64,000 nucleotides of DNA from Amycolatopsis umgeniensis (GTDB lineage Bacteria; Actinomycetota; Actinomycetes; Mycobacteriales; Pseudonocardiaceae), in NCBI RefSeq assembly GCF_014205155.1, contig NZ_JACHMX010000001.1:3658001-3722000 (forward strand). Reading direction: 5' to 3'. A program made the translations under genes and the position numbers. Below the pieces are notes generated by a model. That model saw nothing but the letters and a program-made list of their open reading frames with translations. It was not told where the DNA came from and did not search any database. Positions within the stretch are counted from its first letter, which is position 1. Every line of letters begins with the position of its first letter. Below are positions 8,515 to 16,727 of this stretch, piece by piece.

Positions 8515-10016
8515 CCCGGGTGACCGGCGGGGCGGACGTGCGTCGGCGGCGAGTCGACCCCGCAGTGGAGACATTCACCCGGATGCGGTGACCCGGCGGT
8601 GTCCTCGGCAGGCGTGTCGAGGACACCGTTGTGGATACCGAGCGCGATCAGCCCACCGCCGATCGCCAGCGCCGCGCACACCAGCAGCGCCGTGCGCCAG
8701 CCCGAGGTCAGCGCCACCGGATCGGTGTAGGCGGCGCCGGACAGTCCGGCGACGGCGGGCAGCACCGCGATCGCGAGCAGGCCGCCGGAGCGGGCGATGG
8801 CGTTGTTGACGCCGGAGGCCACGCCCGCGTAGCGGTCCGGCGCGGCGGCCAGCACCGTCGCGGTCACCGGCGCGACGACCGTCGCCAGCCCGGCGCCGAA
8901 CACCACGACGGCGGGCAGCACCGACCCGAGATACGACGACCCCGGCCCGACGCGCATCAGCAGGAGCATGCCCACGCCGACCAGGATCGGGCCGATGACG
9001 AGTTGCGCGCGCGGCCCGATCCGCTGCGCGAGCGCGCCGGACCGGCCGGAGAACAGCAGCATGATGACGGTGATCGGCAGTCCGGCGAGTCCGGCGGCGG
9101 TCGGCGAATAGCCCAGCGAAACCTGCAACTGCATGACCATCAGCATCATCACACCGCCGAGTGCCGCGTAGACGACGAAGGTCAGCGCGTTGGCGAGGGT
9201 GAACGTCCGGTCGCGGAACAGTTTCGGCGGCACCAGCGGATCGGCCGAGCGGTGCTGGATCACCAGGAACGCCCCCAGCCCCGCGACGCCGAGCACGATG
9301 GCCACCAGGACGACGGCGTCCCCGATACCGCGTCCGGGCGCCTCGACCAGCGCGCCGGTCAGGCCGGCGAGGCCGATCGCGCCGACGGCGGCCGCGGTGA
9401 AGTCCGGATGCCCTGTCGCCTCCTCGTCACGGGACTCGGGCACGTAGCGCCGGGCGAGCAGGACGCAGACGGCGGCCAGCGGCAGGTTGATCAGGAACGC
9501 CAGCCGCCACGACCACACCTGCACCAGCACGCCGCCGAGCAGCGGGCCGATCGCCGCCGCGATCCCGCCGAGCCCGGACCACGCGCCGATCGCGCGAGCC
9601 CGGTCTTCGTGGGCGAAGGAGGCTTGGAGGATCGCGAGCGAGCCGGGCGTGAGCAAAGCTCCCCCGATCCCTTGGAGGATCCGCGTCGCGACGAGCATCT
9701 CGGTGGTCGTCGCGGCGGCGCACAGCCCGGACGCGATCCCGAACCACACGACGCCGACGAGGAACATCCGGCGGCGGCCGTAGCGGTCGCCGAGCGAACC
9801 GGCGACGAGGATCAGCGCGGCGAGCGCGAGCAGGTAGCCGTCGAGGATCCATTGCAGGCCCGCGACGGACGCTTCGAGTTCTTCGCCGATCCTCGGCAAC
9901 GCGACGTTGATGATCGTCCCGTCGAGCATCGCCATGCCCGAGCCCACGATGGTGGTCGCGAGCACGCCGCGCGCCACCGGCGTCCCCCAGCGGATACCCG
10001 CCGCCGTGTCAGTCAT
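8511..10016 (-). CDS. MFS drug exporter, DHA2 (EmrB/QacA) type
   Basis: 501 aa with about 14 predicted membrane helices. DGTIINVALP in helix 1 and GDRYGRRRMF in loop 2-3 are DHA2 signatures, and GGALLTPGSLA resembles the antiporter motif C region. It would export hydrophobic or cationic drugs by proton antiport. After the last helix there is an odd tail of about 35 residues with ECLHCGVDSPPTH, a Cys/His cluster that could bind metal. Upstream, a perfect dyad at 10084-10101 probably binds a repressor not encoded next to it. Confidence 0.88.
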   Translation of the reverse strand: MTDTAAGIRWGTPVARGVLATTIVGSGMAMLDGTIINVALPRIGEELEASVAGLQWILDGYLLALAALILVAGSLGDRYGRRRMFLVGVVWFGIASGLCAAATTTEMLVATRILQGIGGALLTPGSLAILQASFAHEDRARAIGAWSGLGGIAAAIGPLLGGVLVQVWSWRLAFLINLPLAAVCVLLARRYVPESRDEEATGHPDFTAAAVGAIGLAGLTGALVEAPGRGIGDAVVLVAIVLGVAGLGAFLVIQHRSADPLVPPKLFRDRTFTLANALTFVVYAALGGVMMLMVMQLQVSLGYSPTAAGLAGLPITVIMLLFSGRSGALAQRIGPRAQLVIGPILVGVGMLLLMRVGPGSSYLGSVLPAVVVFGAGLATVVAPVTATVLAAAPDRYAGVASGVNNAIARSGGLLAIAVLPAVAGLSGAAYTDPVALTSGWRTALLVCAALAIGGGLIALGIHNGVLDTPAEDTAGSPHPGECLHCGVDSPPTHVRPAGHPG

Positions 10017-10083
10017 GGGACGACTGAATCACGACGGACGAGGCCGGGCCACCGCGAAATCGACACATTTCCCGGCAAAGCGA

Positions 10084-10101
10084 TATCTGACACGTCAGAT
10101 A
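10084..10101. promoter_or_regulatory. Operator-like dyad upstream of the MFS exporter
   Basis: TATCTGACACGTCAGATA is a perfect 8-bp inverted repeat with a 2-nt centre, 68-85 nt upstream of the MFS start and between it and the dasR stop. Size and symmetry fit a TetR- or GntR-type dimer. It does not resemble the dre motif of the neighbouring DasR-like protein. Confidence 0.6.
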
Positions 10102-10120
10102 ATTAAGGACCGAACCAGCG

Positions 10121-10885
10121 TCAGCGCGCCTCAGGCAAGAGCGTCGTGACGAACTTGTAACGATCACCGCGGTAGATCGCCCTCGCGAACTCGACCGGTT
10201 TTCCGTCGGTGGCGAAAGAATGCCTCGAAAGGAGCAACATCGGCATTCCGACGTCGGCGCCCAGCATCTCCGCTTCGTGCGGGCCGGCAAGCGCTGTCTC
10301 GATCGTTTCCTCGGCCCTTTCCAGCTCCACGCCGTAGTGCTCCCTCAGTACGGCGTACAGCGAACCACCTGCGGAAACGTGTTTGCGCAAACCGCGGAAC
10401 CGGCCGAGCGGGAGATGCGTGGTCTCCAGCGCCATCGGCTGCGAATCGGCCAGCCGGAGACGGCGGAGGCGAAGGATTTTCGCGCCCACCCGGATTCCGA
10501 GCAGTTTCGCCAGATCGGCCTCCACCGGCAGTTCGTCGATCTCCAGCAGTTTCGACGACGGCTTGAGGCCCTGCTTGCGCATGTCCTCGGTGTAGGACGA
10601 CAACTGCAGGCGCTGCGCGAGTTTCGGCTCGGCGGCGAAGGTGCCCTTGCCCTGGACGCGGTGGAGCCTGCCCTCGGCGGTCAGGTCGGCGAGCGCCTGC
10701 CGGACCGTGGTGCGCGAAACGGTGAATTCCCCCGCCAGCGCCCGTTCCGTCGGAATCGGCGAGCCCGGCGGCAACGCGTCGAGCAGATCGAGCAGATGCT
10801 GTTTCAGCGCCCAGTACTTGGGTTCGCGCTGTCCGCGCATCCCTGCCGTAGCGCCCGCCTCACTCGCGGTGGTTGTCTCCAACAT
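10121..10885 (-). CDS. dasR: GntR/HutC-family regulator, DasR-like
   Basis: 254 aa from ATG 10885, which has GGGAG 6 nt upstream; an in-frame start at 10909 is less likely. An N-terminal winged helix (RALAGEFTVSRTTVRQALADLTAEGRLHRVQGKGTF) is followed by a UTRA ligand domain. In Streptomyces, DasR represses chitin/GlcNAc genes and is released by glucosamine-6-phosphate. The DasR role here rests on the divergent amino-sugar genes and on a near-perfect dre site in the shared promoter region (10973-10988). Confidence 0.85.
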   Translation of the reverse strand: MLETTTASEAGATAGMRGQREPKYWALKQHLLDLLDALPPGSPIPTERALAGEFTVSRTTVRQALADLTAEGRLHRVQGKGTFAAEPKLAQRLQLSSYTEDMRKQGLKPSSKLLEIDELPVEADLAKLLGIRVGAKILRLRRLRLADSQPMALETTHLPLGRFRGLRKHVSAGGSLYAVLREHYGVELERAEETIETALAGPHEAEMLGADVGMPMLLLSRHSFATDGKPVEFARAIYRGDRYKFVTTLLPEAR

Positions 10886-10972
10886 GACCGACTCCCTAAG
10901 CCTTCCCACTCAAACGCGCACCTGCCCCGCTAGGAAACGTACCCTTCACCACAAACGTCCATTCGGGCTAGC

Positions 10973-10988
10973 ATTGGTCTAGACCTAC
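10973..10988. promoter_or_regulatory. DasR operator (dre site)
   Basis: ATTGGTCTAGACCTAC matches the Streptomyces dre consensus (A-C/T-TGGTCTAGACCA-N-T) at about 14 of 16 positions, including the central palindrome GGTCTAGACC. It lies between dasR and the divergent SIS gene, where it could control both. Confidence 0.85.
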
Positions 10989-11025
10989 TCGGGGGACGAA
11001 GTACGTCCCGGTGGAAGGGAACGAG

Positions 11026-12069
11026 ATGACCGAACAGCGCCCCGGCGAGCACATGGCCGCGGAGATCTCCCAGCAACCCGCCATTCTGGCAGGAATCGTG
11101 GAGCGACAGGCCGAAATCGCCGAGGTGGCCGAAGCCATCTCCCAGCGCCCGCCCAGGTTCGCACTGCTCGCCGCCCGCGGCTCCAGTGACCACGCCGCCT
11201 TGTATGCGAAGTACCTGATCGAAGTACTCCTCGGTCTCCCCTGCGGTCTCGTCTCTCCCTCGACCGCGACTTTGTACGGCGCCCGTCCCGATCTGCGGGA
11301 CGTTCTCTTCATCACAGTAAGCCAAAGCGGTGGTTCGCCGGATCTCATCGAGGTCACCGAAACCGCGCGTCGCCAGGGGGCGCTGACCGTCTCGGTCACC
11401 AACACCCCGGAGTCCCCGCTGCGCGCGGCCGCCGAGCTCGGCGTCGACATCGGCGCGGGGCTGGAAAAGGCGGTGGCCGCCACGAAGACGTACTCGGCCA
11501 CCTTGCTCTCCCTTTACCTGCTGATCGACGCGGTCCGCGGCGGCAAGGGCGAAGACGCGGCGAAGCTGGGCGAGCTCGCGCAGCAGACCCTCGACAGCGC
11601 GGACGAAGGCGTGCAGCGCGCGGTGGACCGGTACCGCTTCGTCGACCGGGTGCTCACCACCGGCCGCGGCTACTCCTACGCCTCGGCGCTGGAAGGTTCC
11701 TTGAAACTGGCGGAAACCAGTTACCTCGCGGCCCGCGCGTACAGCGGCGCGGACCTGTTGCACGGTCCGGTCGCCGCTGTCGACGGCGAGACCGCGGTGC
11801 TCGCCGTGACGAGTCAGGGACACGGCGTCGGCGCGATGCAGGAGGTCCTCGAGGCCGTCGGCAAACGCGGCGCGGACGTGCTCGCGGTCGGTTCCGCTTC
11901 GGCCGACGTCCCCGCGGCGCTGCGGATCGGGGTCGCCCCGTCCGCCGAAGAGGTCGCGCCGATCCTGGAGATCCTGCCCATCCAGCGGATCGCGCTCGGC
12001 CTTTCGCTGGCACGCGGCGGTGACCCGGACAGCCCCCGCGGGCTGCTCAAGGTGACCAAGACCCGGTGA
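11026..12069 (+). CDS. SIS-domain amino-sugar isomerase/deaminase (NagB-II/GlmS-like)
   Basis: 347 aa from ATG 11026, preceded by GGAAGGGAACGAG. Two tandem SIS domains: the first carries LAARGSSDHAALYAKY and TVSQSGGSPDL, the second GRGYSYASALEGSLKLAETSY and the HGP turn. This is the layout of the GlmS isomerase half and of NagB-II glucosamine-6-phosphate deaminases; the N-terminal glutaminase of GlmS is absent. With the GlcNAc kinase next door, a GlcN-6-P deaminase or related amino-sugar phosphate enzyme is the best reading. It heads a two-gene operon under the dre site. Confidence 0.82.
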   Translation: MTEQRPGEHMAAEISQQPAILAGIVERQAEIAEVAEAISQRPPRFALLAARGSSDHAALYAKYLIEVLLGLPCGLVSPSTATLYGARPDLRDVLFITVSQSGGSPDLIEVTETARRQGALTVSVTNTPESPLRAAAELGVDIGAGLEKAVAATKTYSATLLSLYLLIDAVRGGKGEDAAKLGELAQQTLDSADEGVQRAVDRYRFVDRVLTTGRGYSYASALEGSLKLAETSYLAARAYSGADLLHGPVAAVDGETAVLAVTSQGHGVGAMQEVLEAVGKRGADVLAVGSASADVPAALRIGVAPSAEEVAPILEILPIQRIALGLSLARGGDPDSPRGLLKVTKTR

Positions 12070-13016
12070 CCCACGTAGTAGGTGTGGACGCCGGAGGCAC
12101 GTCGACGCGAGCGATCGCCGTCGACGCCTCCGGCGCCGTCCTCGGCGCGGGGCGCGCGGACGGGGCGAACCCCAACTCCCATCCGCCAGCCGAGGCCGCG
12201 GCGCGGATCGCGAGCGCGATCACCGGCGCGCTGGGCGGACTGGACCCGGCCGCGACGGCGGCGTGCGTGGTCGGCATGGCGGGCGTCAGCAAGCTGAGCG
12301 ATCCGTCGGTCGCGGAGATCTTCGAAACCGCTTGGAAGAACGCGGGGATCAGTCCTGTGCGGACGGTCCCCGACGCCGAAGTCGCCTACGCGTCGGCCAC
12401 TTCCGCGCCGGACGGTTCGGTACTCGTGGCGGGCACCGGATCGATCGCCGGGCGGGTCCGCGGCAGGCGCATGGTTTCCACCGCCGGCGGCTACGGCTGG
12501 TTGCTCGGTGACGAAGGCTCGGCGTACTGGCTCGGCCGTGAGGCCGTTCGCTCCACTTTGGATGTTCTGGGCCGGGGAGGCGAACTCGGCCCGCTCGCGC
12601 GCGCCGTTCTCGCCGAGGCACTCGGACCGTCCGCAGTGGACCCGGCGGGCGGCCCGGCCGCGCTGTGGCGCGCGCTCATCACGAACGTCAACTCCGAAGC
12701 GCCGATCCGGCTCGCCAGGTTCGCCCCGTTCGTCAGCGAGGCCGACCGCGGCGGAGACCCGGCCGCGGACGGGATCACCACCCGAGCGGCCGCCTTGCTG
12801 GTGACGAACGTCATGGCCGCGCGCGAACCCGGCGAGAACACGCCGATCGTCCTGGTGGGCGCCGTGTTGTCACCCGCCGGTCCGGTGGGGGCGAAAGTCC
12901 GCGCCGAACTCGCCGGCCACGAGGTCCTGACCAGCACCGACGGGGTCCTGGGCGCCGCGTGGCTCGCCGCCGTCGACGCGTACGGAGAAGGGGCGCCGCG
13001 CCCGGTGCCCGCCTGA
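12066..13016 (+). CDS. nagK: N-acetylglucosamine kinase (BadF/BadG family)
   Basis: 316 aa, GTG start overlapping the previous stop as GTGA, so it is translationally coupled. It is an ASKHA-fold kinase: VDAGGTSTRAIAVD at the start is the phosphate-1 loop, VLVAGTGSIAGRV and GGYGWLLGDEGSAYWLG are the phosphate-2/sugar-binding region of the BadF/BcrA-type GlcNAc kinases. It would phosphorylate GlcNAc (or a related amino sugar) with ATP in the cytoplasm. Together with the SIS enzyme and the DasR-like regulator it forms a compact amino-sugar use locus; nagA is not in the window. Confidence 0.85.
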   Translation: MTHVVGVDAGGTSTRAIAVDASGAVLGAGRADGANPNSHPPAEAAARIASAITGALGGLDPAATAACVVGMAGVSKLSDPSVAEIFETAWKNAGISPVRTVPDAEVAYASATSAPDGSVLVAGTGSIAGRVRGRRMVSTAGGYGWLLGDEGSAYWLGREAVRSTLDVLGRGGELGPLARAVLAEALGPSAVDPAGGPAALWRALITNVNSEAPIRLARFAPFVSEADRGGDPAADGITTRAAALLVTNVMAAREPGENTPIVLVGAVLSPAGPVGAKVRAELAGHEVLTSTDGVLGAAWLAAVDAYGEGAPRPVPA

Positions 13017-13088
13017 AAAACACCAAAAAAGAGCGGTAAAAGACCAAACCATCGACTCCGGGCCCGAACTCCGGGTACCGTAGGACCC

Positions 13089-13120
13089 GGCCCCCGGACC
13101 CTCCCCCCTCGCCGGGGGCC
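13089..13120. terminator. Bidirectional hairpin terminator between nagK and DUF3159 gene
   Basis: GGCCCCCGG (13089-13097) pairs with CCGGGGGCC (13112-13120) across a 14-nt pyrimidine-rich loop, between two convergent genes. No U tract follows, which is usual in high-GC actinobacteria. Confidence 0.65.
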
Positions 13121-13123
13121 GCC

Positions 13124-13807
13124 TTATGTCCTGGGTAGCCCGTCGGGCTCGGAGTCCGAGGGATCCCCGTTCTCCTCCACCACCCGCAGACCGGGGTGTT
13201 CCGGCGGCAGTGTGTGGTACAGCACCCAGCCGCTGACGGCGACGGTCACCGCGACCAGCGGCCACGACAGCACCGTCCGCGCGATGCCGAGAGCGACCAC
13301 CTGTCCGCTCCACCACAGCGAGCCGTAGACGACGACGCGCAGCGTGTACTGCAGGAAGACCCACACCCAGCTGGCCCGCGAGTACGCGCGCAGCAATTCG
13401 GGATCGCGGCGCCACCGGGTCTTCTGCCCGATGACGAGCCCGACGACGACGCCGAGCAACGGCCACCGGATCACGATGCTGGCCGCCCACAACAGCGCGC
13501 TGGCCACATTGGACAGCAGCTGGATGAGGAAGAAGTCTTCGGCGCGGCCGGTGTGCAGGGCGATCAGCGCGGCGGCGATCACCGCGGCGAGGCTCACCAC
13601 GACGGCGCGCGCCTTGTCGCCGCGCGCGACGCGGTACCCGCCGAGCACCACCGCCACTCCGATGGCCACTCCGGCGCCCCAGGCGATCGACTGGCCCGCG
13701 ATCAGCCAGCCGAGGACGAAGGCCGCGGGCGGGATGCTCGCGTCGATGGCGCCACGCCGCCCGCCGAGGATCTGGGCGAGCGACTCGCGCGGGGGTCGTG
13801 AGGTCAC
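13124..13807 (-). CDS. DUF3159 membrane protein
   Basis: 227 aa from GTG 13807, where GTAAGGG lies close upstream; longer readings are antisense to the hydrolase. An Arg-rich N-terminus (SRPPRESLAQILGGRRGAID) is followed by about six hydrophobic helices and a charged tail. The motif LGGRRGAIDASIPPAAFVLGW marks the actinobacterial DUF3159 family, whose function is unknown. FFLIQLLSNVASALLWAASI and RASWVWVFLQYTLRVVVY are conserved-looking helices. It is convergent with nagK and separated from it by a strong hairpin. Confidence 0.75.
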   Translation of the reverse strand: MTSRPPRESLAQILGGRRGAIDASIPPAAFVLGWLIAGQSIAWGAGVAIGVAVVLGGYRVARGDKARAVVVSLAAVIAAALIALHTGRAEDFFLIQLLSNVASALLWAASIVIRWPLLGVVVGLVIGQKTRWRRDPELLRAYSRASWVWVFLQYTLRVVVYGSLWWSGQVVALGIARTVLSWPLVAVTVAVSGWVLYHTLPPEHPGLRVVEENGDPSDSEPDGLPRT

Positions 13808-14080
13808 CCTTACAGCCTGCCGGATCCATGACCCTCGACACCCGGGCGGGGAGACTTTCGCCACATACCGTGTCCGTTTCACGCCCACTTGAGGGGAATC
13901 TCCGCAGTCCAGAGGTGTACATCCCGGTAATGGAGATGCATGGACGTCCGACAAAATAAGAGACTGTGTCAACGGGCTGAACCACCGGTTTCGCTCAGGT
14001 GGGATTGCAGGGGCGCTCTCAGCTGTTAGTTGTGGTGTACAAGTACCAACCGGGGGCACACGGACGGAAGGGGACCCAAC

Positions 14081-14929
14081 GTGTACGGATTCGACAGCTA
14101 TGTGGCGATCGGTGACAGCTTCACCGAAGGACTCAACGATGATCTGCCCGACGGCACCTTCAGGGGCTGGGCGGACAGGTTGGCGGAGATCCTGGCCGAA
14201 GGCAGGCCCGATTTCCAGTACGCGAACCTCGCCCTCCGGGGGAAGATGCTCGACGAAATCCTCGAAGAGCAGCTGCCGATCGCGCTCGCGGTGAAGCCCG
14301 ACCTGGTCACCCTGTGCGCGGGCGGGAACGACATCATCGTGCCCGGCGCGGACGTGGACGCCGTCGCCGCGCGGCTGGAGGCGGGGGTCGCCAAGCTGCG
14401 CGAGGCCGGGATCCCGGTGCTCATCTTCAACGGGCCGGACACGAAGTACCTGTCCGTGATGCACGTCCTGCGCGGCAAGGTCGGCATCTACAACGCACAT
14501 CTGTGGGCGATCGCCGATCGCCACGGAGCGAAGATGGTCGACATGTGGGCGATGGCCCCGCTGCACGACCGCCGCGCGTGGAGCGACGACAGGCTGCACT
14601 TCACCCCCGAGGCCCACCGGCGGATCGCGTTGCGCGCGGCCGAGGTTCTCGGCGTCCCGGTCGCCGACGACTGGCGCGAGCCGTGGCCGGCGTCCGAGCA
14701 GCCGAGCACTTGGATCACTTCGCGCCGCTCCGACCTCGAGTGGACGAAGGCGCACCTGTTGCCGTGGATCCGGCGTCAGCTCAAGGGGGAGTCCATGGGC
14801 GACGGTCTGTCCCCGAAGCGCCCCGAGCTCGCGCCGTTGCTCCCGCTGGAGCAGATCGAGGCGGCGGCCGTCTCCCTCCCGGCCGAGCAGCTGCTTCCGG
14901 CCCGGGAGATCCACCACCACGCGAGCTGA
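14081..14929 (+). CDS. Cytoplasmic SGNH/GDSL-family hydrolase
   Basis: 282 aa from GTG 14081, with GGAAGGGGA 7 nt upstream. Block I is YVAIGDSFTEG (catalytic Ser), block III is LCAGGNDI (oxyanion Asn) and block V is DDRLHFTPEAH (catalytic Asp and His), so all four SGNH residues are present. No signal peptide, so it acts inside the cell as an esterase, deacetylase or lipase-like enzyme; the substrate is unknown. About 50 residues beyond the catalytic core (after SEQPSTWITSRRSDLEW) are not explained by the fold. A large palindrome array follows the stop. Confidence 0.85.
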   Translation: MYGFDSYVAIGDSFTEGLNDDLPDGTFRGWADRLAEILAEGRPDFQYANLALRGKMLDEILEEQLPIALAVKPDLVTLCAGGNDIIVPGADVDAVAARLEAGVAKLREAGIPVLIFNGPDTKYLSVMHVLRGKVGIYNAHLWAIADRHGAKMVDMWAMAPLHDRRAWSDDRLHFTPEAHRRIALRAAEVLGVPVADDWREPWPASEQPSTWITSRRSDLEWTKAHLLPWIRRQLKGESMGDGLSPKRPELAPLLPLEQIEAAAVSLPAEQLLPAREIHHHAS

Positions 14930-14953
14930 AGGGGACTTTCCCCTCATCTGGCG

Positions 14954-15004
14954 CCACGAAGGGGCCCTTCACCGCATGTGATGCGGTCAAGGGCCCCTTC
15001 GTGG
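14954..15004. repeat. Palindrome, F3-like (24-bp arms)
   Basis: Arms 14954-14977 and 14981-15004 pair with one mismatch around loop GTG. The outer arm reads CCACGAAGGGGCCCTTCA. It lies 24 nt after the SGNH hydrolase stop, a position that suits a terminator. Confidence 0.8.
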
Positions 15005-15075
15005 TCCCTGCCCACCTGACCCTGCGTTCGCGGGCGTTGCTCCCGGCCAGCCCTCACTTCCCCGGCACCTCCGCA

Positions 15076-15130
15076 TGTCGCGAAAGCCACTTTCGCGACG
15101 CCAGATGTCCCGAAAGTGGCTTTCGCGACA
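15076..15130. repeat. Palindrome F1a, copy in the 15-kb array
   Basis: 24-nt arms (15076-15099, 15107-15130) with one mismatch around loop GCCAGAT, inside the conserved GAC-7 nt-GTC core. Confidence 0.85.
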
Positions 15131-15208
15131 CCGCGACCCCACCGCGCCGCGCCGTGGAGCGACCCCTTCGGCGTTCCTGCGTCCCGACCGGCCCCGACGT
15201 CCGCGAAC

Positions 15209-15261
15209 GTTGCGAAAGTGGCTTTCGCAACGGTGAAGGTTGCGAAAGTGGCTTTCGCAAC
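15209..15261. repeat. F1b element with arms in direct orientation
   Basis: The same 23-mer (GTTGCGAAAGTGG plus CTTTCGCAAC) is present twice in direct orientation at 15209-15231 and 15239-15261, separated by GGTGAAG. Each copy is its own hairpin (10-bp stem, 3-nt loop). Other F1b elements have inverted arms. Confidence 0.8.
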
Positions 15262-15312
15262 GCGGACCCGACCAGCCCACACCCCAGACCCACTTCCCCG
15301 CCACCACCGCAC

Positions 15313-15365
15313 GTCGCGAAAGCCACTTTCGCGACGCCAGATGTCCCGAAAGTGGCTTTCGCGAC
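15313..15365. repeat. Palindrome F1a, near-identical duplicate
   Basis: 23-nt arms (15313-15335, 15343-15365) around loop GCCAGAT, identical to the copy at 15076 including its single mismatch. Confidence 0.85.
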
Positions 15366-15468
15366 ACCGCGACCCCACAGCGCCACGCCACGAAGCGGCC
15401 TTCCGGCCTCCATGTCACCCGACCGGGTTATGTCCTGAGCGTCCAATGCACGGGCGGCGTACGCGGCT

Positions 15469-15474
15469 TACAGT
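15469..15474 (+). promoter_or_regulatory. -10 hexamer TACAGT for the OmpA-like gene
   Basis: TACAGT ends 6 nt before ATG 15481, consistent with a leaderless transcript. Confidence 0.45.
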
Positions 15475-15480
15475 CCCTTC

Positions 15481-16203
15481 ATGCCCGGTACACGCTGGAG
15501 CCGCTTGCTGCCTACAGCGCTGCTGGTCACGCTCGCCCTGACGGCGATTTCCGTCTGGTCGGCCTCGGACGACATCGAGGCCGAGCTTTCGGCGCGTGCG
15601 AAAAGCGCGCTCGCCGACGTCGGCGTCACCGGCGGTCAGGTGAGCTTCTCCGGCCGCGACGCGAGCCTCGCCGGCTTCCCGCCGGACAAGGCCGCGCAGG
15701 CGATGGACGCCATCCAGCGGATCGACGGGGTCCGCACGGTCGAGATCTCCGGCGACACCGCCCCGCCCGCCGGACCGGTGACGACCAGCGGCGAGCCGTC
15801 GAGCCCGCCGCCCGCGCCGCCGAGCCCGCCGCCCAGTCCCACGCCGACTTCGGCCAAACCGACGGACAAGGCCGGTTTCCAGGCCGAAATCGACCGCCTG
15901 CTGACCGCCACGCCGATCACGTTCGAACCGGACACCACCGAACTGACCGCGGACGGCGAACGCGGCGCGCTGGAGATCGCGAAGCTGCTCGAGGACGCGC
16001 CTCCCGAACTGCGGTTCCGGATCACCGGGCAGGTGGCGTCCGGTTCGGACAAGAAGCTCTCGCTGAGCCGGGCGCTGACTGTGGAGCGGCTGCTGGAGCG
16101 CAGCGGGGTCAAACGCGACCAGGCGTACTCCACCCAACGCAGGAACTCCGACGGCGCGAGCGGCGAGGGCCGCCGCGTCGACATCACGGCTGAACAGAGG
16201 TGA
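15481..16203 (+). CDS. ArfA-like BON/OmpA-domain envelope protein
   Basis: 240 aa. An N-terminal membrane anchor (about 9-28), a BON-like domain (about 30-95, ARAKSALADVGVTGGQVSFSGRDASLAGF), a Pro/Ser linker (about 97-125) and a C-terminal OmpA-like domain (ITFEPDTTELTADG to the end) give the order seen in Mycobacterium tuberculosis ArfA/OmpATb. OmpA domains bind peptidoglycan; ArfA is linked to acid adaptation and ammonia release. Here the role is inferred from domain order only. The next gene, 7 nt on, is a small membrane protein that could be its partner. Confidence 0.78.
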   Translation: MPGTRWSRLLPTALLVTLALTAISVWSASDDIEAELSARAKSALADVGVTGGQVSFSGRDASLAGFPPDKAAQAMDAIQRIDGVRTVEISGDTAPPAGPVTTSGEPSSPPPAPPSPPPSPTPTSAKPTDKAGFQAEIDRLLTATPITFEPDTTELTADGERGALEIAKLLEDAPPELRFRITGQVASGSDKKLSLSRALTVERLLERSGVKRDQAYSTQRRNSDGASGEGRRVDITAEQR

Positions 16204-16210
16204 TGGCTGA

Positions 16211-16636
16211 ATGCTCTGGCTCTTCGGGCAGATCTGGCTCTGGCTGCTCATCTCGTTCGCTCTCGGCTGCGGCGTCACCTGGCTGTTGATGCGCGGCGAG
16301 CGACAGGAGCGTCCGGCACCCGAGCCGGAACGCGTCGCCGCGGCGCCCGTCGAGCCGGAACCCGAACCCGTGCCCGAACTGCTGTCCACCGAACAGACGC
16401 AGTTCATCCCGCCCGCGCGGGTCCAGGACGAAGACGAGCCGTACGACCAGGAAGCGGAAGGCCACCGCGAAGGTCAGCTGACCCCGGAACCGGTGTGGGC
16501 CCACCACCCGCGGGAGCCGGAACCGGCGGGCCGGAACGGCGACCGCGGCAACGAACCCGAGCCTGTCTGGCCCAGTGACGAGGACTGGCCGCCCGCCGGA
16601 CGCGCGTCCGAACACCGGCCGGGGCAGGGCGGCTGA
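16211..16636 (+). CDS. Small membrane protein, probable partner of the OmpA-like protein
   Basis: 141 aa: one N-terminal membrane helix (LFGQIWLWLLISFALGCGVTWLLM) and a long acidic, Pro/Glu-rich tail with repeated EPEPV and EPVW patterns. No enzymatic motif. It starts 7 nt after the OmpA-like gene and is surely co-transcribed. In mycobacterial arf operons small single-helix proteins follow arfA, which is the only basis for suggesting a related partnership; sequence identity to them is not claimed. Confidence 0.65.
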   Translation: MLWLFGQIWLWLLISFALGCGVTWLLMRGERQERPAPEPERVAAAPVEPEPEPVPELLSTEQTQFIPPARVQDEDEPYDQEAEGHREGQLTPEPVWAHHPREPEPAGRNGDRGNEPEPVWPSDEDWPPAGRASEHRPGQGG

Positions 16637-16727
16637 CACTCGCCTGGTAAATTCGGCTACGCACTGTGAGCGTGAAGCCGGGTACGTTTCTTCGATCGGG
16701 AGCTCCGGCACACGAAGGAGGCTCCGA

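Larger units (their letters stand above)
14930..15480. other. 551-nt spacer made largely of palindromes
   Basis: No convincing gene was found. The stretch holds an F3-like palindrome, two nearly identical F1a elements and one F1b element, listed separately. The two F1a copies (15076 and 15313) share flanking sequence on the right side (CACCGCGACCCCAC), so the segment looks duplicated with a period of about 237 nt. Confidence 0.7.

Noticed and set aside
8631..10106. 491-codon frame antisense to the MFS exporter
   Set aside because: Typical shadow in high-GC DNA; Arg/Gln/His-rich, no domain.
15076..15365. Repeated elements considered as a CRISPR or insertion sequence
   Set aside because: No spacers of constant length, no transposase gene and no target-site duplication was seen.
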